64,000 nt of DNA from Epiperipatus broadwayi (GCA_028023455.1 JAQFVV010006312.1:1552001-1616000); one strand, 5' to 3'. Counted from the stretch's first letter, positions 10,327 to 22,019 are shown. Notes: generated by a model not told the origin, from the sequence alone. Program-made: numbers and translations.

Positions 10327-11808
10327 TCATAGATTAGATAAAGATGATATTGCTGTTGGTTTTTTGTTAAATGGAACCATTGCAATTGGATATAGACTTT
10401 GTATGTTGCAAATTTTTTGGGATATGTAATTGGCTAGATCGCACAGGTATTTGGCTGTGAAGTGACTAAGATGTTTGAACACAAATTTGGGAATTCCTTG
10501 TGGTCCTGGGTGACATGTGTTTGTTATTGTTGCAAGTTGAAATACAATGTCAGTTGTTTTTATTGGTGTGTCTGTTTCAGGGTCTCCAAATATGTCTTCA
10601 TTTGGTATGTACACTCTTTGTTTTTGCAGTTTTTTTTTAAAGTGTTGATATATTGGGTTTATCATGTTATGTCCAGCTGTTATAGAGCCATCTATTTCAA
10701 GTGCCATAGGCACTCTGACTGTGGATGGGTATCCTAGTGCCCACCGTATATATGCTCTGGTCCAAGTGTGTTGTTGTGTAAGGTATATATTTTTCTTTTT
10801 TATTGCTACATATTGCTTTAGTGTGTTGCATGTATTGTTGTACATTTCTGTAAGTTTTTTAATTTGTGTTTGATTATCTGTAGTTGGTCTGGAAATGGTT
10901 ATTCTTTTATGTAGTTCATCTGCCAAAGCTAATAATCTGGTGGGGGGTGTTGAATTGCAAGTAATATGATTGATGTTGAAAGAAAGTATATTGGTGAATG
11001 CTATATACTTTTGTACTGGATCGAGTGACATGTTTTGAAGTTTTTGGAGCATTATATATGTTTCTGAATATAGGAATTCAGTTGTTTGTGCTGGAAGAAG
11101 TATTCGCATAGTCTTTTGAAGGGCTATTGTTGTATTCTGTATTTTTGTTAGGTCGAGGGTGATGAACTGGGCAGCATGATCTGAGATTATAGATGGACAG
11201 AGTTCAAGATTAAAATAATGATGTAACATTGGTGAGTAGAAACACAAATCAATAAGTGACTTATATCTATTGTTATTAAAAGATATTGAGTTTGATGGGA
11301 GAAAACCTTCAGCACTCATAAGTGGGATTGTTATTTGATGGATCCATTTGGTGACAAAAGTTTGGTAGGTCATGTTGAAATCTCCCAGGAGTATTATGGG
11401 ATTTGGTGTTGCTGTAAGCATTGAATTTATTGTTGCTATTATTCTGGAGATGATGACAGGGCCTGGTGGTATATAGACAAATACTAGGTTAAGTGTGATA
11501 TTTTTATGATGGAGTGTTATTATGATAAGATTAGAGTCAATATATATAATTTTAAAAGAATCAAAAGGGCAGTTGTGGGATATTATTATACCTGTGCCAC
11601 CTGATGGTGATGATGATTGCCTTGAGCATGCACAAAACCCTTGGCTGACTAAATATTTTGAAGGATCAATTTGAGAGCCACTGTATATTTTTGTTTCCAA
11701 TAGCCCTAGTATGTGTGGTTGTGTTGTATGTAACCATTTTTTGAGTTCAAAAAGTTTTTTGATGGCATTTAAGCCTCTAATGTTGAGTGATCCAATTTTT
11801 ATCTTCAT
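10327..11808 (-). CDS. LINE-1 ORF2, apurinic-type endonuclease and RT N-terminus (open part)
   Basis: This 493-residue open frame starts at a Met that begins MKIKIGSLNIRGLN, which is where exonuclease/endonuclease/phosphatase domains of LINEs normally start. Catalytic positions are present: N9, E38 (LLETK), D143 and N145 (LGDFNM), and the C-terminal S209-D210-H211. The second half runs through the linker into the first RT block (PGPQGIPKFVFKHL) and ends at the TGA. ORF2 starts about 65 bases after the ORF1 region ends. The endonuclease nicks target DNA; here the target appears to be ATT-rich sequence. Confidence 0.9.
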   Translation of the reverse strand: MKIKIGSLNIRGLNAIKKLFELKKWLHTTQPHILGLLETKIYSGSQIDPSKYLVSQGFCACSRQSSSPSGGTGIIISHNCPFDSFKIIYIDSNLIIITLHHKNITLNLVFVYIPPGPVIISRIIATINSMLTATPNPIILLGDFNMTYQTFVTKWIHQITIPLMSAEGFLPSNSISFNNNRYKSLIDLCFYSPMLHHYFNLELCPSIISDHAAQFITLDLTKIQNTTIALQKTMRILLPAQTTEFLYSETYIMLQKLQNMSLDPVQKYIAFTNILSFNINHITCNSTPPTRLLALADELHKRITISRPTTDNQTQIKKLTEMYNNTCNTLKQYVAIKKKNIYLTQQHTWTRAYIRWALGYPSTVRVPMALEIDGSITAGHNMINPIYQHFKKKLQKQRVYIPNEDIFGDPETDTPIKTTDIVFQLATITNTCHPGPQGIPKFVFKHLSHFTAKYLCDLANYISQKICNIQSLYPIAMVPFNKKPTAISSLSNL

Positions 11809-11873
11809 GTTTCAGGATAATTTTATAACAGAGTATTGATTTTTTTTTTGATTTTTTAATTCTAAATTTTTGT

Positions 11874-12461
11874 TTATATTGCAGTAGATGGATGCTGATA
11901 CATATTTAAAACTTGGTAGGGTTTATTATCAGTTTTTCTTTCATTTAATATTGGTTCAGACTCTATACAGGCAATTTGTGATGAAACTGAACAGTTGTCC
12001 ATTTGTTGTTGGCTTAAATCCATTTCTATTTCATCATTTTCTAAGTTGTATATGTCTGATGAGTTGTGCTTTTGGTCTGTTTTTTTTGCCTTTTTGGATT
12101 CATGGTTTTTAGGTGGTCTACCTGGCTTTCTTTTTCCCTCTGGTGTATTCTCTTGAATGGGTGGAAGAGGGGGTTCTATTGCATCCATTATGTTTGATGC
12201 AGTTTTGTTTATTATTGTGGTTTGTTTTATTAATGGTGTACTTATATTATCTTGATTTATATTTTCATTATATAGCTGTGTGTGTTTATTTTCTGTTTGT
12301 TGATTTTTACTTGGTACACCTTTTGTTTTATTGAGATGCTGATCCTGTGATGTAATTACTTCATTTTGTGTTTCATTTGAACCTTGGGTGTCTATGTTAG
12401 TTTTTGTGTTATTATTTTTTTTGGTTAGTCTTTGGGATTGACAATTCTGCTCCATTATCAT
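11874..12461 (-). CDS. LINE-1 ORF1, C-terminal part with AT-hook-like motif (frameshifted)
   Basis: This 195-residue open frame overlaps the end of the 350-residue ORF1 by 50 bases in another frame. It lacks an initiation context and is best read as the continuation of ORF1 after a frameshift in an A-rich stretch. It is rich in Asn, Gln, Thr and Lys and looks disordered. It contains GKRKPGRPPKNHESKK, an AT-hook-type GRP core flanked by basic residues, which would bind the minor groove of AT-rich DNA. Whether the frameshift is programmed or a mutation cannot be told from one copy. Confidence 0.7.
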   Translation of the reverse strand: MIMEQNCQSQRLTKKNNNTKTNIDTQGSNETQNEVITSQDQHLNKTKGVPSKNQQTENKHTQLYNENINQDNISTPLIKQTTIINKTASNIMDAIEPPLPPIQENTPEGKRKPGRPPKNHESKKAKKTDQKHNSSDIYNLENDEIEMDLSQQQMDNCSVSSQIACIESEPILNERKTDNKPYQVLNMYQHPSTAI

Positions 12462-13464
12462 TTTTGTTTGTGGGTGTTTGAACCTGTTTTTTTCCGGTTT
12501 CTATTATTGGGTTGTCAATGGATGTAGTGTTATTAGAAATTTTATTTTCATCATCAGTGGGTTGTTCTGGGGAGAGGATTTTGGTTTGTTCACAGTGATT
12601 GCCTTTTGTGTTATCGCATTGAGTTGCTAGGTGGCCTCTCTGTCCACAGCCAAAACAAAGTGGCTTTAAACCTCTTATGTGAAGAGAGAGTGTTGCTTCT
12701 TGATCTGTAATTTGTGTTGGGATCGTGGCAGCATCTACATTTTTATGGAGTTTTATTTTAAATTCAAAACGATTACTACATATCGGTATAGGTGTGTCTT
12801 TTAAATAAATTGGCTGTAGGGCAATTACTTTTCCAAACGGGTTTATCATTTTTTGAAAATCTTGTAAGTTGTATTTAAGATAAGTATTTTTTAGCACTCC
12901 AGTAATAATATTTTTCCGGTTTTCATCTATAATTACGAGTGCGTAATTATCGAGTGCTAAAATAGTGGATTGAAAACGTTCTTTTTGCTGCTGAGTATAA
13001 AAATCAATGGTTATATATCGTGAATTTGGATGGTCTGCAATACAAGAGATTGTTTCCCATAGTGCATTTTGCGTAATTGCTTCATATAATATAGCTTTTG
13101 GGAAACGATATAATGAGCATTGATTATCTGTTACTGCGAGTACTAGCGATGTTGGTGAAAAAAACCTGCGAAAAGTTTCAAACAGCATATGAGGCACCGT
13201 ATCATTGAAACGGTCCGTCACATTTTCAAGCGTTTCTTTTGTCCAGATTGCGGGTGGGGGTTGACGTTCCTCTTGAGTATGTAGATCTAGATTTTTTATA
13301 TCATTTGTATTTGTTCTTCGGAAACGCGGTATTTGGGTTGGTGCTGTAATATTGCTGTTGCTTTTAAGTATTTTTGCATACGAAATAGGCGATGTTGAAA
13401 CTAACGATGTTGTTAATTTCGTATTGGTGCTTAACTCGCTCACGCTTGACTGGGCAGTAGCCAT
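12412..13464 (-). CDS. LINE-1 ORF1, CCHC nucleic-acid-binding protein
   Basis: This 350-residue frame begins MATAQSSVSELST at the first Met after the 5' leader. Residues 95-250 form a likely RNA-recognition fold (LVLAVTDNQCSLYRFP ... RYITIDFYT ... FGKVIALQPIYL). They are followed by one zinc knuckle, C270-x2-C273-x4-H278-x4-C283 (CFGCGQRGHLATQC). This layout is common in gag-like ORF1 proteins of L1/Tx1, Jockey and I-type LINEs, which coat the element RNA. The tail after the knuckle is hydrophilic and continues in the next frame. Confidence 0.85.
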   Translation of the reverse strand: MATAQSSVSELSTNTKLTTSLVSTSPISYAKILKSNSNITAPTQIPRFRRTNTNDIKNLDLHTQEERQPPPAIWTKETLENVTDRFNDTVPHMLFETFRRFFSPTSLVLAVTDNQCSLYRFPKAILYEAITQNALWETISCIADHPNSRYITIDFYTQQQKERFQSTILALDNYALVIIDENRKNIITGVLKNTYLKYNLQDFQKMINPFGKVIALQPIYLKDTPIPICSNRFEFKIKLHKNVDAATIPTQITDQEATLSLHIRGLKPLCFGCGQRGHLATQCDNTKGNHCEQTKILSPEQPTDDENKISNNTTSIDNPIIETGKKQVQTPTNKNDNGAELSIPKTNQKK

Positions 13465-13677
13465 GATTTATTATTCTGACTCAAGTCAGTTTTTTTTTTT
13501 AAAAAAAGATATGAATACACACTGATATTTAAAAAATACTCTTAATCTATTATTTGATTTGATTTGTTCTGTATTCCGTTTGTTTTGCGAATAACAAGTT
13601 GAAACAAAAGAAAAATATAAATACTTACATCGGAGAGCTTAAAGATTGCTTCTTACCTCAGCAGAGATTTGCTGCGG
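13465..13677 (-). promoter_or_regulatory. LINE-1 5' leader / likely internal promoter
   Basis: This 213-bp segment lies between the (ATT)n block and the ORF1 Met. On the minus strand it starts AATCCCGCAGCAAATCTCTG right at the microsatellite edge, so the element appears to be full length. It includes A/T runs near 13490-13510. LINEs carry internal promoters here, but no specific element can be named. Confidence 0.5.
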
Positions 13678-14177
<500 letters not shown>

Positions 14178-15107
14178 TGTTTCAAAGGATAAACTTTATT
14201 AGTATTCTAAAAGGTTACACAAGTTACATTTAACAACATAGTTCTTATATATAAATTGTTTTCACAAAACTGCATATGTACAATGATTTGATCAGTACCT
14301 GTATGCATTATCAAACTAGAAGTATCTAAGAAAAAACAGTTCAACAAAGTCAATGATGATCACTCAATCATACCATTATATTCAATTAGATATACTTCAA
14401 TTAAATTAAAGCAGGAATGCATCTAGTTTGTGTCAGTTGACTTTAGAACTGGCACAAAGATCCATGTTAGATATAGTTTTTTTTGTTAGTGCTTTTATAT
14501 AAATTCTTGTATATTCCAGGTGTCAATGTACTTAGATTGATCTGTAATCTTTATGTCTCTTTCACGTATGGTTTGCAGCTTATTTCTGAACGTGTTTGGA
14601 TGTCTTCTGGGGTTATAATTGTATATGAAATTACACCTTGTACACCATAAGGCATAGAGTAAAAATGTGCAGATTCTTATTTCAGCAAAGATACCCCTTT
14701 TAAAAGAGTCAAAAAGGGTTTTCATATTAATTTTTTTATCTTTGAGTGAAGTGCCAATAATTTCACGAATGTTTTCTAGACTTGAGCATGAGAAAAAAAG
14801 GTGGTTTTGTATCTCTGAGTCCCTATGGCAAAGATTACATATCATCTATATATTTATAGTTTCTTTGATATTTCAAAAAGTGTTGTGTAGGTAGCGAGTC
14901 CAGATTTATCTTTAGGAGAAAGTCAAAATATTTTGGTTCAAGTGACCATAGTTTGAATTTGCGACATAATTGTTTATTATTAATATGAAGTGGAGTTTGT
15001 ACATCATGTTGATTTGGATGTAGAAGTTGATAAACTTCCCAATATTTATATTTGGCTTGTGGTGGTTTAAAGTTAAGAGTGTGGATTGTTAATAATGGTG
15101 TAAATAG
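14178..15107 (-). mobile_element. LINE-2: 5'-truncated relative of LINE-1
   Basis: On the minus strand this copy matches the last third of LINE-1 ORF2 and its 3' UTR. It starts at about 15107 within ORF2 and ends TTTGAAAC, like LINE-1, followed by the long AAT tail. The protein similarity is clear but far from identical (for example KYKYWEVYQLLHPNQ versus KYTYWDIYNILYPNQ), so the two are different subfamilies. Truncation of the 5' end is the usual result of incomplete reverse transcription. Confidence 0.9.
14495..15107 (-). pseudogene. LINE-2 ORF2 C-terminal fragment
   Basis: Two overlapping frames cover this region: from 15107 down to 14835 (FKLWSLEPKYFDFLLKINLD) and from 14845 to 14495, starting MICNLCHRDSEIQNHLFFSC. 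The second carries the CxxC...H...C zinc cluster found in LINE-1. A one-base shift at the junction breaks the frame. No RT palm motif is left. The poly-Asn start of the longer ORF is only the translated microsatellite. Confidence 0.85.
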
Positions 15108-15123
15108 TGTGTTGTTGTTGTTG

Positions 15124-15187
<64 letters not shown>
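15108..15187. repeat. (GTT)n(ATT)n microsatellite at the LINE-2 5' junction
   Basis: Six GTT units followed by about 20 ATT units lie between the truncated start of LINE-2 and the resumed copy B flank (ATAAAATATCATATTTCTG). With the tail at 8276 and the block at 13678, all LINE junctions here lie in ATT repeats. Confidence 0.9.
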
Positions 15188-15188
<1 letters not shown>

Positions 15189-15991
15189 AAATATCATATT
15201 TCTGTGTGGTTCATGCATTTTAATGGTCAAACTGCATAAGAGCAGATAAGACACCTTCTCCAGCTTACTTATCTATAGATTTGTACTAGTCTGGGTTCCG
15301 CAAGAGCTGGAGACTCTTGGTGACCCCAAATCCTAGATTTGATGCACTTCATAGTGCTCTCCAGTAGCATGCACCCTTGGTTAGAAGTAGATGCATCTCT
15401 CTGTCAGAGACATCCATCCTTGGCAGTGAAACACACACACTTTAGATAGCTGAATCGATCCTCTTCATTTTATATGCCATTGTCCCCACCATTATAGGTA
15501 GCACCACAACTCTCACATAATAACAGCCTCTCACTCCCTTTTATACTTATCAGAAGCCCTGGATGACTTGAACTTACATTCCTTGTCTAAGTAGGCAACT
15601 AAATATATATTCAAACCTGGAATGGACTGACAACTGTTATGTTTCCTTATTATCTGTATAGAACATATCTCATTATTGTAAACCACCACTACTTTTTGTA
15701 ATATGTAAAAACCAGTAGATGCCCATAACCTAACTTTTGAAATTGTTCTCTCTATCATTTATGTTATAATAAACTAATGTTATTCTAATTAAATTCTATG
15801 TACACTGTTACTGTGAGTCAGAATTATTTACTAATTAGTATAAATGCAGGTTAATAAATCAATCAAATGGTAAATAAATACATCCATGGTTTTGTGTAGC
15901 ATATAGATGAACCTCAGCCCTGAAATCTAAGCATAAAGAGGACCAATGTAGACATAAAGGTGGTAGTATGAATCAATGTTGTTATTAGTGG
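15188..15991. repeat. Long repeat, copy B, middle part
   Basis: Collinear with 1150-1925 of copy A: TTCATGCATTTTAATGGTCA, GTAGTGCTCTCC-type block, TCTCTATCATTTATGTTATA, and GTAGTATGAATCAATGTTG at the end. The match breaks after AGTGG at 15987-15991 and resumes at 22020 with AGTGGAGAACC. Confidence 0.85.
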
Positions 15992-16059
15992 TGTAATAGT
16001 CAGATTTGTCTATCTCGCTAACACACTGCAAAATTTAAACCCAGACACCGAACTCAACA

Positions 16060-16147
16060 CTAGGAAGAACTGCTTCCCAGAAAATGTAAGTTTGAATCCT
16101 ACCCTAGGAAGGGCTGCTTCCCAGAAAATGTAAGTTTGAATCCTAAG
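16060..16147. repeat. 44-bp tandem duplication
   Basis: A unit with CTGCTTCCCAGAAAATGTAA is present twice in tandem, at 16060 and 16104, with only a few differences. Confidence 0.8.
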
Positions 16148-17188
16148 TCTACGTTCCACAGCCCACCTATGTGATAACGCATCTGATGCTACTAATAATA
16201 TAACATTTTAACCGGTGATCAGGGAAAAATGAAGAGACTGTATACTACAATATAAGCTTGGGTTTGCTACCTAAACATCCATGGATGGCCCAAAAGAGAT
16301 GTATAAAAGATATAGACGGAGACAGTGATATAGATCAAGAAAGTAAATAAAAAATCAAAATTTAGTAAAATTACAGATTTATTAAGCTATCAATTATATA
16401 TGCGCAGTCTGCATTTGTAAGACAGTGACGTTTACTAACTAAAATTGTGTTTTAAAACAAATATCAATCAAAATTTACATTATAGCTTTTTAATGAATTC
16501 TCTATACCTCAGGCTAATACTGAAGCAGTTGACCTGATGTTCAGATCGTGCTTCACAGCCCACTTGCAGTCTCCTACCACCAAACCATGTTTAAACCCAT
16601 CCTTACATGCGTATACATATTGACTAACATATATTTTCCTTTGCTTAAACATTTAAACATAACTGACATAGATATTTACATATGTTAATGCAAAATAATT
16701 TAATAAATAAATATTTAATATTATTTTAATGTGTATGCAAGAGTAATGATTAAACATATATATTTCAGTGTGGAGAGATTGATTATAACTTACATAATAA
16801 TTATATTATTCATGTATTTTAAAAAGTCATATATGAAATTTATTATTTTTTTTATATTTAATTTAGCAGTCAGAAAATGATGCAATTCTTTTAAGACATT
16901 TCTCGAAAACAATTACCCGGAAAAGCCCATTAGTTATATTTAAAATATTACAATTTGTAATAGTAAAGTAAAATCTATTAGTGGAAATTTTATCCACACC
17001 AACTTGTTTTAAAATCATAAGACTTATTTTAAAACAATCGTTCAAGAAACTTGTAACCAGATTGCATTGTTTTCAAAAGACAAAACAAAAGAGATCCGAT
17101 CAGCAGATTTTAGCTTTGCTAAAGTGCACAAATTGCCTCAGGTCCAGCAGTTAATTGCTATGCTACATCACCAAAAAAAAAGAAGTAT

Positions 17189-17347
17189 AAATACTGATGG
17201 ATTTGAATCCAAGAAGGAAGAGACAACCATAAATTAACAATGGTCAACATAATCCATGCTAATTTAAAATAAATACTGCTGGATTTGAATCCAAGAAGGA
17301 AGAGACAACCATAAATTAATAATGGTCAACATAATCCATGCTAATTT
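17189..17347. repeat. 82-bp tandem duplication
   Basis: The unit beginning AAATACTG and containing GGAAGAGACAACCATAAATT occurs at 17189 and 17271, nearly identical, so the duplication is recent. No gene is associated. Confidence 0.9.
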
Positions 17348-20300
17348 TAATCTTCAGCCAATGTGCCATGAGTAAGGGAAACTTCACCTTCCTCTCTGTT
17401 CCAACATGCTCATTCCTGTAAGAAAAGCTCCGGATTTCGTGCCTATGAACTTTCAAATGTCTGTCAATTAAATCATTAAAAATGGTACCTGTGATGCCTT
17501 ATTCCAAAACTAGATCCAAGTATTAACACCGATAAACATTCCAAATATCAAGGACTGCTACTATTTACAAAAGGTAAAAGAACTTTAGCTGCTCTATGAT
17601 TCTATTAAATTCTGCCTTCTATAACAATAATCCTGACTCTCTATTCTTAATATCTTATGTAAATGTTTATGTTTTATGTAATTTTATTTAATATAACTCT
17701 ATGTAACTTAATCTATTCTATCATTGAGCCTCTATTCAATATGTTTTCCTTTTATTATTTCCATGCAGCAATAATATTTTTATTTCATTATTATATTACG
17801 TATTTTTATGTTTTAAAATGCTAGTAATATTTCAAACTCGCTAGCATGTAATTCCTTTTTAGTATTCCCTACCCATCACTTACAGGGTAATTAAGAACTC
17901 ATTTTAATTAAAACAAGTCTTATTTGACTTATGCAAATGCTGGCGAGTTTGGAAAAACAAAGTAATTATCCTATAAATTGTTGTAGGAAAACAGATCATC
18001 TGTTTTTCTAAAAATGTTTTTTTTATCTTTTTAAAATGCGCTAATCCCAACCGTAAAGGTATTTCATATATGTAAAATCTAATTAGTTCCACCACCCCAC
18101 TTGTTTCCATATAAACATTTATTTCTAATCATAGCATTATTTTAATCGAAATTTGTATTTATGAAACGATGTGGGAAGTTATCAATAATATAAAGTAAAG
18201 GGAAGAGGGAATCTTTGTCTTAAAATTTATCTAATTTAATTCATTTAAATCATCCATGCCTGTTTAGCGATTAGGTCATACCATTATGCAGGATATTCCA
18301 TAATTTATGGGCATTAAATAATTAAAATAGTCTTTAAAGCTATATATTTTGTTATCCCAAGTGCTGCTTGCATAGAGGCAAATTCGTTCCTATTATATAT
18401 TCGTGCTTCTCTTTTCTATGGAGGTATCGCAAAGTCGAACTCCATCATCATTCTCAAAGTCCAAGAACCAGGCTTAAACCCCACTAGGGACTCATTTGGT
18501 TGAAAATGCGTGCTTTATATGGGAATCACTCTGGAAAAACCAGCCCAATAATTGCATTGCCGACCGCACTTCATCCATGCACCGATTCTGCTAACGTCGC
18601 AGACTTATATCGGTGTATTTCGCAAAATGAATTCTTGGAAGCACATATTCGGATCCGTGATTGGATCACATCAAATACACTGCCATGCATGTACCACTTT
18701 TTGTTGTATGTTTAATAAACCCATGAACATCCATAAGCCATAGTATTGTGATTTTTGCTAAACACATATCTATGTTCATTATTTAAAAAGTGTGTCATTA
18801 CGACAACCTTATTATTATTAATATATTCATCAGCTATCCCACACATATCTGTCACTTTAAAAACTGAATTAATAACTATATTTTATACAAATGTAATGTC
18901 CCGTTATCAAATTATAATTTATCTTTCAAGTCGGTTAAATGCTATTTTGCTCTTTCTGAGGGTGTGGTGGTACTTTAATATTATCTTTCTTAATAGTGCT
19001 AAATATTTTATTCATCATTATAGTACATATTATTGGCATAGCCGCCACTATAAATAAAGTCATCTATTAAATTTAATTCTTAATGTATCAAGCAAATGTT
19101 GTATTATTTCTCTCTGACCCACTGTTATGTAATCTTAATGAGGCCAATGATCAATTAATGATGACATGCATTTACATATGTTTTGTTAAAATAATAAACC
19201 TTAAATATATATACTATAATATTTCCGAATCATTGTGTTTTCTTTTATTTAAGTTAATATTTTTATTAATAAGTTATCCTTCTACTGACTAGATGATCTT
19301 CGCTAATATATAATTAATATGATAGGCCACGATCTTTCAATGTTTCTAAATTGTGTTTCATGCTAAATATCCCACCATTAAACTTAAATTAGTCTTTTTG
19401 TGTCTCCGATGTGCGATGCCGGTGGAGAGAGATGAAATTAGATCAATATCATCGGGATTGTTGCTCATAAGTTGGTAGATCTGGAAAATAGGCAAATAGG
19501 GCAGAATTCATGAGTGTTCCTGACTTATGTATCTTGCACATGATTGGATTCAAGGTACCTTTGCCTAGATGCTAGATCTTGTTATGTGAACATACAAAAC
19601 CGACCGGTACAATACAATAACATTACGATAATGTGCTTAAGAGAGTTTGTGAAGATATGCAAGGCACTTTGAATAAATCAGAAATACTTGAATAAAAAGA
19701 TTTGGTGACAGTAAAGTTTCAATATAACATTTATTGAATTCAAGAATAGAATGGACTAATGCTTGTTAAGCTATAAGGTGGGGATGTGATTAGGGCATGC
19801 AAATTCATAGAAATAATTAAAATTCATATTGGGAGGTCAGTGGTGCTAGTGAGGAATTTTTGTAATGGATGGAGGGTGTGGTACATTGAAACCATGGAGC
19901 TTTGCAAAATAAATAACTAAATAATAAATAAATAAAATGAAACATGGGAAGGCATCTTGCCATATATCCGTAGGAAGTGGTGTCATGTGGCATCCCAAGT
20001 CTGGACTCATCCAAGTGACTGTGTGACAACTGTGTAGAATTCCCAGGTGTGACAATTCAAGTACAAACTCTAACTGGGAACCACAGAAAGTGAAGGGGAA
20101 ACGGTCTTAGCCATTTAAAATCCTTTGGAGGAGAAAAGCAGTCTCAACACCCAATACACCTACTAGCAACACTCGAACAAAGTATATAAAATATTTTGAA
20201 AGGATTCACTTAGTTCGAGAAAGCACCTAATCAATTCTCTAATTATTTATTTTAAGAAAGTCCGCACATTCTCAACCTCAAAATTATAAGCTTGGAAATT

Positions 20301-21840
20301 AAGCAAAACAATAAAATATATTTAAAATGAGAGAATTCATAATTGTGGGGTTTTAAAAAGAAAATATAAGTTAATTACACAATCATGCATTTGTTAAATA
20401 TTTACTCATTGACCTCACACACATTCTCATGTTATGTTAAAACCAATAACATGTGGATTTTAACTGCAAAATTTATTAAATAGTTGAATAATAGTAAGAT
20501 AACCCTCAAACAAGCAATTTAACAAGATAATAAAATAGACTAAATTTATAATTTAAGACATGTTAATGACCACATCTTGATTTAAATATAAAAGAGGAGT
20601 AATTTGCTCAGTTGATGGCTATGTGGGCACACCATCATAATAAAAAAAAAACAGATTAATAAATACAAAATATTAACCCAAGTATAGAGATAGAGTACAC
20701 TAATTAAGTTAGAATTTAAGAAACAAGAACAGAATTATAAGATAAAACAAATGGTATTAGCTATAGCTTAGAAGGAATATGATATCATAAGAGATCTTGG
20801 GTTACCTTGTCAGAAGTAGGCATTTGAAGGTAAATTTCAGGTGGAGACTTTTCCAATTTGATGGTAGCAGCACTCATAAGAATTTGGCAGCAAAGTTTGG
20901 TTCACAGTTCACATTTTCGCAGTGGTGGCAGTTCTTAGGGCTTCTTAAGTGAAGGCATCAGATGGCATTGATGTGCAGCGGATGGCCATTTCTGAAAGGA
21001 AAATAGCCTTCTTGCTGGCTCTACTTGGTCATTTTAAGATTTCTGTTAAAATGTGGAGTATGCAGTTCTCAGAGATTCTTAAACTTTCAGCAAATTAATC
21101 TTTTTTTTAGAGAACACTTTAAAAGCAATATATTTGAAATAATTTTAGTCTACTCAAAGATGAAATCTTAACTTAAATAAATAAAAAACTGGCAGGCTAC
21201 TTGCCCACTGTCTAGAACTGGAATAATCTGGAATAATAATGAGAAGTAAAAGAAAACCCCTCTATATATATCAGAGCTGTACAATAAAACTGCCCTGGAG
21301 CGTTTCAAACAAACCAAAAATTTGCTATCTTATCAAAGCTGCAATCAAACCTATCCGAATGTCCAAAGGAATTTAACAAAATTTTAATTAATTTTCTATT
21401 GTTAACTACCCTGTAGACATTTGGATTAAAACTTTGATTTCATTAAAAAAAACTTTTGCTAAGTAAAAATTTCCTTAAGATAAACCACTAGAACATATTA
21501 ATTAAACTATTGTTGTCTTACCAACTCTCATTTATTTTTAACAGAAAATATGCGGTGTGATTTTAGAAATCTAAAAACAAAATTATTTTACTTTTAAATT
21601 GTAAAATGTCTAAATCTATTTACTGAGAAATATTACCTTATTAAACTAAAACAAATATTACGAATGTAATATCTTTTTTATAAATAGATTTAAACAGAAA
21701 TAATTTTAAATAACAAAATTATTTTAACAAGTTTTGAAAATAACTATATCACAGTGTGTGTGCAATTATGACCTATATAACCTACTTTTTAAACAGTTAT
21801 CTTTTATGTGTACATACACATAATTTACACTAGTTAGAAA
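17348..21840. other. Interior of the 6-kb insert; no gene supported
   Basis: Only short ORFs are present (the longest, 100 residues at 18755-19057, is hydrophobic low complexity). A slightly more GC-rich patch at 18400-18700 holds a 71-residue ORF (18500-18715) with no recognised motif. Another patch at 20800-21010 looks unique. None resembles a transposase, RT or host exon that I know. Confidence 0.5.
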
Positions 21841-22019
21841 CATAAATATATATATATAACAGGAGTGTTGTACTTGTGGTTTAAAATTGGGCAGGATTTT
21901 CAGCATATAAGTGCAATGCAGACATACTGTGATACACTGGGGTTTAAACTAAGGTATGAGGATAGTAAAGAGGTGAGAAAAGGTGAAACAAAGATCTGCA
22001 AAGCAAATCTTACTGTTTC

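Larger units (their letters stand above)
8326..13677 (-). mobile_element. LINE-1: nearly complete APE-type LINE with CCHC ORF1 and zinc-knuckle RT tail
   Basis: The element is about 5.35 kb and has a complete domain set: 5' leader, ORF1 with a CCHC knuckle, an apurinic-type endonuclease, a reverse transcriptase with YMDD, and a C-terminal C/H cluster, followed by a 3' UTR ending TTGAAAC and an (AAT)n tail. The domain order and the zf-RVT-like tail suggest the L1/Tx1 side of the LINE tree; the exact clade needs a tree. ORF2 shows only two disabling lesions, one TGA and one frameshift in an A-run, and ORF1 one frameshift. It is the youngest-looking autonomous element in the window. Both ends abut (ATT)n sequence. 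Confidence 0.9.
15992..22019. mobile_element. 6-kb non-coding insertion with TG..CA ends and 5-bp AGTGG duplication
   Basis: Comparison with copy A (GTTATTAGTGGAGAACC, unbroken) shows an extra 6,028 bp here between two AGTGG copies. The insert begins TGTAATAGTCAGATTTG, and the reverse complement of its end begins TGAAACAGTAAGATTTG. These match at 15 of the first 20 positions, so short terminal inverted repeats are likely. I see no transposase, integrase or RT inside. The TG ends and 5-bp duplication recall Ginger-type DNA transposons or LTR elements, but no LTR pair was found. It could equally be several nested insertions. Confidence 0.5.

Noticed and set aside
12540-12570. CUGAUGAUGAAAA on the minus strand inside LINE-1 ORF1
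   Set aside because: No room for stem II and part of an open coding frame.
18500-18715. Small host exon in the GC-richer patch
   Set aside because: A 71-residue ORF without splice-site support, domain or repeat copy to compare with. Not enough evidence to call a gene.
15992-22019. LTR retrotransposon reading of the 6-kb insert
   Set aside because: TG..CA ends and a 5-bp duplication fit, but no direct terminal repeat, PBS or pol sequence was found.
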